From Kiritimatiellia bacterium (lineage in GTDB: Bacteria; Verrucomicrobiota; Kiritimatiellia; RFP12; UBA1067): DNA of 7,007 nt. The stretch covers positions 1 to 7,007 of the forward strand of contig JAKSOY010000232.1 in the NCBI GenBank assembly GCA_024405255.1, given 5' to 3'. Position numbers and translations under genes: made by a program. Shown here piece after piece: positions 1 through 5,019 of the stretch. The notes under the pieces are model-generated. The model was not told where the DNA came from. It searched no databases and saw only the letters and a list, made by a program, of their open reading frames with translations. Within the stretch, counting starts at the first letter, position 1. The number at the start of each line of letters is the position of its first letter.

Positions 1-144
1 GATTGGGGAACGGACGCGCTGGTCGTGTCCGCGAACCGAAACAAGGTGATACGCGAAACTGTGTATCAGGCTTCGAACGAAAACGACCAATTTTTGCGAT
101 TTTTGAAAATGCCCCCTTGTTGGGTTAAAAAGAATATGCGATAA
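1..144 (+). CDS. Possible C-terminal end of an upstream gene, cut by the window edge
   Basis: A reading frame is open from the first base to a TAA at 142-144 (47 codons), ending ...QFLRFLKMPPCWVKKNMR. Its left half uses mostly G or C at third codon positions, like the clear genes further right; the right half does not. A second frame starting at base 3 is also open until 128, so the reading is not unique. I do not recognise the protein. The last codons lie inside the promoter of the downstream RNA. The stretch also folds into two 8-bp hairpins (11-31 and 47-68), so it could instead be non-coding structured sequence. Confidence 0.25.
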   Translation, partial: DWGTDALVVSANRNKVIRETVYQASNENDQFLRFLKMPPCWVKKNMR

Positions 145-145
145 T
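117..145 (+). promoter_or_regulatory. Extended -10 promoter for the three-hairpin RNA
   Basis: TGCGATAAT at 137-145 fits an extended -10 (TGn followed by GATAAT, one mismatch to TATAAT). TTGTTG at 117-122 lies exactly 17 bp upstream as a partial -35. Upstream is a T-rich stretch (90-105) with two ATTTTTG copies that could act as an UP-like element. Initiation is expected near 151-153, which is where the first hairpin begins. Confidence 0.65.
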
Positions 146-150
146 ACTCT

Positions 151-238
151 TGATCTCAACCGAAAGGATGGGGTCGCCTTGATGCGAGGGAAAGTCCTCG
201 CGGGAGCGGCGGGAAGCGATTCCCGCCTCTTTCTTTCT
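151..238 (+). ncRNA. Putative structured RNA: three hairpins upstream of a DUF3800 start
   Basis: The predicted ~85-nt transcript folds almost completely into three consecutive hairpins. Hairpin 1 pairs 151-161 with 166-176 around a GAAA tetraloop (three G-U pairs and one A-A mismatch). Hairpin 2 pairs GCGAGG at 184-189 with CCTCGC at 196-201, extendable by a G-U at each end. Hairpin 3 pairs GGCGGGAA at 208-215 with TTCCCGCC at 220-227 around a GCGA (GNRA-type) tetraloop and leads into a T-rich run. Its own promoter, near-complete pairing and terminator argue for a real RNA. It ends 5 bases before an ATG encoding a DUF3800 N-terminus. Structured RNA motifs named after DUF3800 are established in comparative-genomics catalogues; I cannot say whether this is one of them. 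It does not resemble SRP RNA, tmRNA, 6S RNA or a riboswitch I know. Confidence 0.6.
208..238 (+). terminator. Intrinsic terminator-like hairpin closing the RNA
   Basis: A perfect 8-bp stem (208-215 with 220-227) with a GCGA loop is followed by TCTTTCTTTCT at 228-238, 8 T in 11 bases. The T tract is interrupted by C, so termination may be partial. That leaves room for read-through into the DUF3800 frame that starts at 243. Confidence 0.6.
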
Positions 239-242
239 GATA

Positions 243-290
243 ATGAAAAAGACGTTGAGTATATTTGTGGATGAATCCGGAAATTTCTAA
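243..290 (+). pseudogene. Truncated DUF3800 gene (N-terminal 15 codons only)
   Basis: The frame starting at ATG 243 reads MKKTLSIFVDESGNF and then meets TAA at 288-290. The pattern of a short lead followed by hydrophobic residues and F-V-D-E-S-G-N/D-F is the characteristic opening of DUF3800 proteins, whose Asp in DESG is conserved; the family is generally regarded as RNase H-like, with poorly known function. A full-length member is usually over 200 residues. Neither of the other two forward frames after 290 continues the family, so this looks like a deletion or recombination junction near 287-300 rather than a single nonsense mutation. There is no Shine-Dalgarno between the terminator hairpin and the ATG. 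A 15-residue peptide coinciding with this motif by chance is unlikely but possible. Confidence 0.6.
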
Positions 291-574
291 CGAAAAAAGC
301 GGGATACGGGGACGCGTCGCGTGTAATCACGTGGCGCACTTTCTATTCGTGTTTTATGGTGGGTTCTTTCCGGTGCCTCTCTCAAGACATTGATAGCAGG
401 GTGCGCGGCCTAACGGCTGCCTGCGGCTGTCCGCCTATTTCTGCGCGAGCATTTGCGCGAAGATTCAAGCGGCACATTCCAATATGAGCGACAAAGTTGG
501 GAATTTATCGTTATATTCAATCTCTCCGAGTTGGCGGCTAATTTTGATGAAGTGCAACGAAAAGAGGAAATGAT
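291..574 (+). other. Unassigned AT-richer intergenic stretch
   Basis: About 280 bases with no convincing gene on either strand. Forward frames that stay open for 50 codons (for example 318-485) do not resemble a protein family and have no ribosome binding site. There is a G+C-rich island at about 398-455 with local repeats (TGCGCGA twice, GCAGG...CCTGC). The far right end carries the ribosome binding site AGAGGA at 563-568 for the LRR gene. I could not find a convincing sigma-70 promoter for that gene here. The stretch probably derives from the event that removed the rest of DUF3800. Confidence 0.4.
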
Positions 575-1117
575 ATGAAAAGAGTGCTTGTGATGTTGTT
601 GGTTCTGAAGATATTCGACGTCTGCGCGATGAGTGAAGTCGTCAATGGCGTGACATGGTATTATTCACTAGTTTCTCTTCGTGATGCTGTTGGTAAGTAT
701 GGTGCAGAAATTTCGAGAAGCAGGGCGTATGCAGGCGACTTGATAATCCCATCGTCGTTGGATGGTTATCCTGTGTGTAGCATTGGAGATCAAGCGTTTT
801 ACTCTTGCAACGGGATAGGGTCCATAACGATTCCGCAGGGCGTGGATGCCGCGAAGGTCACGGTCAAGGAGGAGATTGTCAAGGAGGCGATGGATCCGGC
901 GAAGGGGGCGGTCATTAAGTTGGACGCGGCGAATCCGTCGCTGACAACGCCGAACACGCGCAAGGGATTGTTCTACCAGATCCGCGAAGGGGCGACGCTT
1001 GGCGAAATGCAAAATGGCGACAGTACCATTGGCGATGGGAATCCGTGGACGCCGGAGATCAAGGTCAAGGGCGGCAATTCGGCGTTTTATTCCATTGGCG
1101 TCGGGAAGAGCGAATAA
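575..1117 (+). CDS. Secreted BspA-like leucine-rich-repeat protein, short mosaic form
   Basis: The 180-residue product starts at ATG 575, six bases after AGAGGA (563-568). Residues 1-18 form a signal peptide (MKR, then a hydrophobic run ending VCA before MS), so it should be exported. Residues ~23-90 match the BspA-type LRR_5 pattern: an opening NGVTWYYS, then LIIPSSLDGYPVCSIGDQAF, then SITIPQGV. Only about one and a half repeats are present, whereas family members usually have many. From ~91 the sequence changes to a hydrophilic region and then a C-terminal tail (TPEIKVKGGNSAFYSIGVGK) that looks like a small beta domain found at protein ends. DNA composition changes with it: AT-rich to ~838, GC-rich after. 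I infer two gene ends joined by internal deletion or recombination. Proteins of this type are thought to bind surfaces or partners outside the cell; no enzyme motif is present. Confidence 0.75.
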   Translation: MKRVLVMLLVLKIFDVCAMSEVVNGVTWYYSLVSLRDAVGKYGAEISRSRAYAGDLIIPSSLDGYPVCSIGDQAFYSCNGIGSITIPQGVDAAKVTVKEEIVKEAMDPAKGAVIKLDAANPSLTTPNTRKGLFYQIREGATLGEMQNGDSTIGDGNPWTPEIKVKGGNSAFYSIGVGKSE

Positions 1118-1149
1118 AGAGCTTCGCGCGAGTTGAGCTCTAACTTTTT
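1118..1149 (+). terminator. Weak intrinsic terminator after the LRR gene
   Basis: AGAGCT at 1118-1123 pairs with AGCTCT at 1136-1141 around a 12-base loop containing the palindrome TCGCGCGA. AAC and then TTTTT (1145-1149) follow. The stem begins directly after the TAA stop. The stem is short, so efficiency is doubtful. Confidence 0.35.
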
Positions 1150-1153
1150 CTCT

Positions 1154-1174
1154 GCGGGGGCGAGACGCCCCCGC
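1154..1174. repeat. GC-rich perfect hairpin (REP-like intergenic palindrome)
   Basis: GCGGGGGCG (1154-1162) and CGCCCCCGC (1166-1174) form a perfect 9-bp stem with an AGA loop, followed by CCCC. No T tract follows it on the + strand and none on the minus strand, so it is not a standard terminator. Its form resembles dispersed REP-type palindromes, but only one copy lies in this window. Confidence 0.5.
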
Positions 1175-1226
1175 CCCTGTCAATTGAGCAATCGCGTAGT
1201 AGTTATTTTTTGAGCGACGACTAAGC

Positions 1227-1269
1227 GCCGCATTTAGAGTGAATGTGCGGCATGAATGTATGGTATAAT
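1227..1269 (+). promoter_or_regulatory. Extended -10 promoter with upstream inverted repeat
   Basis: TGGTATAAT at 1261-1269 is a perfect extended -10 (TGn plus TATAAT). No recognisable -35 lies 17 bp upstream (GAATGT at 1241-1246). Instead an inverted repeat, GCCGCA (1227-1232) and TGCGGC (1246-1251), brackets the -35 region, centred about 37 bases before the expected start of transcription (~1276). This would suit an activator or repressor site. The promoter serves the membrane-protein gene whose ATG is at 1282. Confidence 0.7.
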
Positions 1270-1281
1270 TCTCACTCAGAA

Positions 1282-1980
1282 ATGACTGAGGCTGATAGAC
1301 ACGCGCTGACGCGGCTGTTGGGCGGAGAGAAATCTGCTCGGGCGACGACGGACGACCTGCAGGGGCTTTTGCTGCAGGTCGTGTTCGCGCTGCTGATGAT
1401 CTTCATGATCGCCTACTTCATCTTCGTCGCCAACCAGAAGAAGGAACGCGTCGAGGAGGTGATGGCCCTCAACCGCCAGAAGCTGACGCTCGCGCTCGAC
1501 AAGGTCGCCGAGGACCACCGCGTCCGCTACGGACTCAACGCCCTGATGACGCAGGGGACGGACGGCAAGCGTACGTTCGAGCCGGACGAGTTCGTGAAGG
1601 GCGGACGGCTTGTCCTCGCCCCGGCCGCGAAAGCCGCGTTCTCCGCCGGCGGCAAGGCCGCCTTCGCCGACTATGCTGACGCGGCGAAACTCACCGAGAC
1701 CTGGCGCGAATCCGTCCTGACGGAGGCGGCGCTCTCCGCCGACAAGCTCTCATCCGAAGAGACGGCGTGGCTCGACAAGGCGCTTGCGACTGAAATCGAG
1801 AACATGCGTCTCGACGCGCGCGGCGTCCAGCGGTCGCTTGCCGCGCGGCTGCAGAAGCAGTGGATCGAGAATCCGGAGATCTTCAAAGACGTGACGGATG
1901 CGGGCGAGATCGCCGACCTCCTGAAGTCGAAGTCGCTTAAGCTCGTGTCGGAAGAGACGGGTGCGGAGGTGTTGCCATGA
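1282..1980 (+). CDS. Single-pass membrane protein with ExbD/MotB-like N-terminal helix
   Basis: I place the start at ATG 1282 (232 residues, MTEADRHALTRLLGG...). The longer in-frame start at 1243 would put the perfect -10 box inside the gene. There is no Shine-Dalgarno and transcription should begin ~5 bases before the ATG, so the message is nearly leaderless. Residues ~28-50 are one hydrophobic helix; the rest is charged, mostly helical and lies on one side, with a coiled-coil-like stretch after the helix (~51-75). The helix core QVVFALLMIFM lines up by eye with the ExbD/TolR helix DVMLVLLVIFM, but the ion-carrying Asp is replaced by Gln (Q32). No OmpA/peptidoglycan-binding domain is visible. 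The gene overlaps the next by 4 bp, so the two probably work together. Function unknown; kinship to proton-channel stators is an inference from one helix. Confidence 0.75.
   Translation: MTEADRHALTRLLGGEKSARATTDDLQGLLLQVVFALLMIFMIAYFIFVANQKKERVEEVMALNRQKLTLALDKVAEDHRVRYGLNALMTQGTDGKRTFEPDEFVKGGRLVLAPAAKAAFSAGGKAAFADYADAAKLTETWRESVLTEAALSADKLSSEETAWLDKALATEIENMRLDARGVQRSLAARLQKQWIENPEIFKDVTDAGEIADLLKSKSLKLVSEETGAEVLP
1352..1382 (+). repeat. 11-bp perfect inverted repeat inside the membrane-protein gene
   Basis: ACGACCTGCAG (1352-1362) pairs perfectly with CTGCAGGTCGT (1372-1382) across a 9-base loop. It spans the codons leading into the transmembrane helix and lies ~75 bases downstream of the predicted transcription start. 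The paired mRNA would be very stable. It may be chance from repeated CTG CAG codons. Confidence 0.6.
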
Positions 1981-3896
1981 GCGCGATGGTTTTGCTTCTT
2001 GCCGCGACGCTGTCCGCCGGCAACGCGGAATTCGACCGGACGGCCCGGGACGGCGCGGCGGAAATCGCGATTGCGCGCGTTGGCGCGGAGCTGATGGAGA
2101 AGGGGCCGCCCTCGGGCACGCTTGAGCGTGCGATGCTCGAAGGCGGTGCGAAGTTCGCTTCGTGCAAGGAGGCGAAGGAACTCTGCCGCGGCGTTTACGG
2201 GGCCGCGCTGGAGGCGGAGTTTGAGACGCGTGCGAAGGCCGTTGCCGAACGGCTGGGGCTGCCTCAGAACGCAAATGTACACGAATCGGACGAATCTGCG
2301 CGAAGCGGTCTGAAAGGATTCGCGGCGATTCGCAATATTCGTGAAGATTCGCGTTTTGACGTCTTGTTCGAAAGGACGTTTGAAACCGAACGCAAGTCGG
2401 CGTGCGAGAAGCAGGCGAAGACAATCGCCGGTGCGGTGAAGCCGTCCGAGGACGAGGTCGAGTCGAAGGACGACGAGACGCTGCGGCGCGAGATGACGTC
2501 GAAAGTCGCCGCGCAGCAGAAGGGCGCGGTCTTCGAGGAGAATCTCAAGTACATCTCGGACACGATCGTCGATCCGGTGATCGTCGCGGCGCGAAAGGAG
2601 ATGAAGCGTCAGCGCGACTACCTGACGCGCACGCGGTGCGAGGGCTATGCGCCGTCCGTCCTTGCTGGGGAGATCGAGGCGAACCTGCGGAAGAACGTGA
2701 AGGAGCGCGCCGAGAAGGAATCCGATCCGTCGAAGAGCTGGGGCGTTTTCCCGAAGACGCTGCGCGAGGGCCTGGCGGCGGCGGTCGAGCGGCGGACGCT
2801 TGATCGCGTGACGAAGAACGTGGACGACGTGGAGGCCGTGGTCGACGCGGAGGCGATCCGGAAGACGATGGCCGCTGATCCGTCGGCGCACCGCAAGGCA
2901 GAGGAGTCCGAGAAGGTGTTCCGCGGCGTTTTTGCCGCGCAGCTGTCGGAAGGCGCGCTGGCCCGTGCGGCGCAGGAGGCGCCGGAGAAGGAGCGCCGGG
3001 AGTTCTCCGAGTACGTGCGTGCGCATCTGGCGGCGCCGGAACTCGTCCGTGCCGTCGAGTCTCGCGTTCGCCGCGAGGTCCTTCCGAAATGGCGGGAGGT
3101 GCGGCGGGCTGTGGCGAAGGCCGAGGCCGACCGCATCTGGCCGACGCTCGGGGACCGCACATGGTATCCGGACGCGGACCTCGCCGACCGGGTGGCCGCG
3201 CGCAGCGACTATGACGAGGTCGTGCGGGACTGGCGCAGGGCCCCGGAGCTGGAACTTCTGGCCAAGGCAGACCACGGCAATCTGCTGATGGAGGAGACGC
3301 TGGCAGACGCGGACAAGTCCGTGGCCGCGGCGTTCGGCCTGGCGCGCAATGCCATTGCGGCGCAGAATGCGATCATCGGCGAGGTGGAGCCGTCCGTCCT
3401 TGGCGAGGCGAAGGACCGCAAGTCGAGCTTTTGGCGTTCAACGCCCGACCTGAAGGCGATCGTCGGCATGCTGACGGAGGCGGTGGAAAACCGTTGGAGC
3501 GAAAAGCGCGTGGCGACCTTGTGGGGTGACGGAGAGCGACCGAAGAACGCGGCAGATCAGCATGTGGCGCTCTTCCCCAGCGTGAAGAAGCGCATCGAAC
3601 TGGTGGCGCGGTCGATTCTCGAGCAGATGGAGAAGCCCGAACCGGAGCCGGAGAAGAAGCCCGAGCCCGAGGAAAGGCCGGAGGACCCGATCGAATCCGA
3701 CCAACAAAGCGAGGATCCGCCGATGCTGCTGTATTCGATTGTCGTCGAGCGCGAGGGCGATCAGGTGAAGGTGAAGCTCGAGCAGGGCAAGTCGACCGTA
3801 GCCGAGAAGAGCGCGAAGGCGAAGATGTCCGATTACCGCGAGGCGATGAAGTTCGTCTCCGACAAGCTTGGCGCCGACATCCTCAAATTGAAGTAG
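1977..3896 (+). CDS. Large exported helical protein with Pro/Glu linker, unknown function
   Basis: The 639-residue product starts at ATG 1977, six bases after GGAGGT (1965-1970). The ATG overlaps the previous TGA as ATGA, so translation is coupled to the membrane-protein gene. Residues 1-17 look like a signal peptide (hydrophobic core VLLLAATLSA, cleavage after NA), but it lacks the usual basic residues, so export is probable rather than sure. Residues ~20-550 are rich in Ala, Glu, Arg and Lys and predicted helical, with scattered Trp and four cysteines (C63, C70, C143, C221). Residues ~551-582 form a Pro/Glu linker (EKPEPEPEKKPEPEERPEDP). Residues ~583-639 form a small separate C-terminal domain (LLYSIVVEREGDQVKVKLEQ...). 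I recognise no enzyme motif. It probably partners the membrane protein in the envelope. The 3' end overlaps the convergent pseudouridine synthase gene by 14 bp. Confidence 0.8.
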   Translation: MSAMVLLLAATLSAGNAEFDRTARDGAAEIAIARVGAELMEKGPPSGTLERAMLEGGAKFASCKEAKELCRGVYGAALEAEFETRAKAVAERLGLPQNANVHESDESARSGLKGFAAIRNIREDSRFDVLFERTFETERKSACEKQAKTIAGAVKPSEDEVESKDDETLRREMTSKVAAQQKGAVFEENLKYISDTIVDPVIVAARKEMKRQRDYLTRTRCEGYAPSVLAGEIEANLRKNVKERAEKESDPSKSWGVFPKTLREGLAAAVERRTLDRVTKNVDDVEAVVDAEAIRKTMAADPSAHRKAEESEKVFRGVFAAQLSEGALARAAQEAPEKERREFSEYVRAHLAAPELVRAVESRVRREVLPKWREVRRAVAKAEADRIWPTLGDRTWYPDADLADRVAARSDYDEVVRDWRRAPELELLAKADHGNLLMEETLADADKSVAAAFGLARNAIAAQNAIIGEVEPSVLGEAKDRKSSFWRSTPDLKAIVGMLTEAVENRWSEKRVATLWGDGERPKNAADQHVALFPSVKKRIELVARSILEQMEKPEPEPEKKPEPEERPEDPIESDQQSEDPPMLLYSIVVEREGDQVKVKLEQGKSTVAEKSAKAKMSDYREAMKFVSDKLGADILKLK

Positions 3897-4839
3897 CCCA
3901 GTCCGGATAGGCCGTGCGGATCTCGACCGGGTCGCCGGAGACGGGATGCGCGAAGGCCGCCGCGAGCGCGTGCAGACAGTGTCCGGTCTGATTCTCGACG
4001 GCGAAGGCTCCGTAGAGCCGATCGTTGACGATATGCAGTCCGGCCAACGCCAGCTGGGCGCGGATCTGGTGGGTGACGCCGGTGAAGATCGTCACCTCCA
4101 GAAGCGTGCGCTCCTCGTTTTCGACGGTCGTGTGTCCGATGGGCCTGAATGACGTCACGGCGTGAAGCAATTTGAGATCTGAGATCTGAAATCTGCCATT
4201 CGCGCGAACGCGCGATTTGTCGATCATGCGGCAGAACGGCAGCGTCGGATCGTGGACGAGGTCGTTCTCCAGCGTGCCGCCGACGGCGACCGATCCCTCG
4301 ACGAGCGCGAGGTAGGTCTTCTTCACCGTCTGGGCGGCGAACTGCGCGCGCAGGTTCTCGAAGGCGGCGGCGGTGCGGGCGACGAGGACAAGCCCCGAGG
4401 TGTCGGCGTCGATGCGGTGCAGGGCGCCGGCCATCAGCGGCAGGTCGCCGAGCGGACGGCATTCGGGATAGCGCGCGACGACGGCGTTCATGAGCGTACC
4501 GGTCTCACGGCACGTCAGCGGCTGCACGGGCATGCCGGCGGGCTTGTCGAAGGCCAGTATCGCCTCGTCCTCGAAAGCAAGACTCAGCGGACCGGCAATC
4601 GGCGTGACGAGGTTGTCAGCCGCTTCAAGCAATTCGTGGATGACGATCTGCTCGCCGCCCTTGAGCTTGAGGCCCTTGGGCGCGCGACGAGGGGAGGAAT
4701 CAGCTTCGGCGATCAGAATGGCACCGGAGGCGATCGCCTCCTTGACGAAGGCGCGCGTCGTGGTGGGAAAAGCGTGAAGAAGGGCGGCGTCCAACCGAAC
4801 GCCGCCTTCCGTGATCTCAATTGTCTTGTCCCTGATCAC
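3883..4839 (-). CDS. RluA-family RNA pseudouridine synthase
   Basis: Converts specific uridines in rRNA or tRNA to pseudouridine; the target cannot be read from sequence. I chose GTG at 4839 (318 residues), two bases after the lipoprotein stop; longer starts would run through that gene. Residues ~14-75 look like an S4 RNA-binding domain. The catalytic motif HRIDADTSGL is at 141-150 with D144 the expected nucleophilic Asp, preceded by the family block FDKPAGMPV (97-105). THQIRAQL (256-263) and NDRLYG (272-277) are the usual C-terminal motifs, and length is normal for the family. Residues ~215-225 (GRFQISDLKLL) are an extra insertion encoded by tandem 7-bp repeats, just before AVTSFRPIG, the counterpart of the usual AVTHYRVLE strand. 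It is the last gene of a minus-strand operon and its 3' end overlaps the convergent gene. Confidence 0.9.
   Translation of the reverse strand: MIRDKTIEITEGGVRLDAALLHAFPTTTRAFVKEAIASGAILIAEADSSPRRAPKGLKLKGGEQIVIHELLEAADNLVTPIAGPLSLAFEDEAILAFDKPAGMPVQPLTCRETGTLMNAVVARYPECRPLGDLPLMAGALHRIDADTSGLVLVARTAAAFENLRAQFAAQTVKKTYLALVEGSVAVGGTLENDLVHDPTLPFCRMIDKSRVRANGRFQISDLKLLHAVTSFRPIGHTTVENEERTLLEVTIFTGVTHQIRAQLALAGLHIVNDRLYGAFAVENQTGHCLHALAAAFAHPVSGDPVEIRTAYPDWATSI
4174..4195. repeat. Tandem 7-bp repeat (GARATCT x3) inside the pseudouridine synthase gene
   Basis: GAGATCT, GAGATCT and GAAATCT follow one another at 4174-4194, with a further G. Read on the minus strand they encode FQISDL, in frame. Such heptamer arrays, giving peptides like F-Q-I-S-D-F/L, occur as mobile-looking microinsertions in some PVC-group genomes; here it is short and does not break the gene. 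Confidence 0.75.
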
Positions 4840-4841
4840 GC

Positions 4842-5012
4842 TTATTCGTACCGGTCCATCATCGTCGGGGCGATAGGGGCGATGCCCTCCCAGTTCTTGT
4901 TGGACGCCCACGGCAAGTCGGAATCTTCGGCAGAGTCGGCAATGCACCCGGAAAGCAACGTACTCCCAATCAGCACAGAGCCGATGAGAAGAATCCTTCC
5001 GAGCGTCGCCAC
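4842..5012 (-). CDS. Small lipoprotein with SDLPWA..WEG motif
   Basis: GTG at 5012 gives a 56-residue protein. AAGGAA, overlapping the stop codon of the preceding gene, is its ribosome binding site, 7 bases separating the two genes. Longer upstream ATG starts would lie inside the neighbour. Residues 1-22 form a lipoprotein signal (MATLGR, then a hydrophobic run) with lipobox LSGC, so C23 is the lipidated residue. Ile at +2 gives no inner-membrane retention Asp, so outer-membrane placement is likely. The mature part is only 34 residues and contains SDLPWASNKNWEG, a pattern I associate with tiny lipoproteins of Verrucomicrobiota-like bacteria; its role is unknown. It sits between a membrane-anchored coiled-coil gene and an RluA-family gene in one operon. 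Confidence 0.85.
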   Translation of the reverse strand: MATLGRILLIGSVLIGSTLLSGCIADSAEDSDLPWASNKNWEGIAPIAPTMMDRYE

Positions 5013-5019
5013 TCGTTCC

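Noticed and set aside
151..238. Known riboswitch or housekeeping RNA (c-di-GMP riboswitch, SRP RNA, 6S, group II intron domain V)
   Set aside because: The GAAA-capped hairpin recalled a c-di-GMP riboswitch, but its conserved junction sequences are missing; the SRP GGAAGGAAGCA core and the domain V AGC triad are also absent.
318..485. Forward open frame in the unassigned stretch
   Set aside because: No start with a ribosome binding site, no family resemblance, cysteine- and arginine-rich composition typical of non-coding sequence.
1..574. CRISPR array or insertion sequence
   Set aside because: No regularly spaced direct repeats, no terminal inverted repeats and no transposase fragment found.
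1154..1174. GC-rich hairpin as an intrinsic terminator
   Set aside because: No T tract follows on either strand; called instead as a REP-like palindrome.
668..1183. A 171-codon minus-strand frame opposite the LRR gene
   Set aside because: Arg-rich, crosses the GC-rich hairpin at 1154-1174, and the + strand has a signal peptide and LRR pattern.
1671..3275. A 534-codon open frame on the minus strand opposite the envelope operon
   Set aside because: Arg/Leu-rich shadow of the + strand genes, which have coupled starts and a good ribosome binding site.
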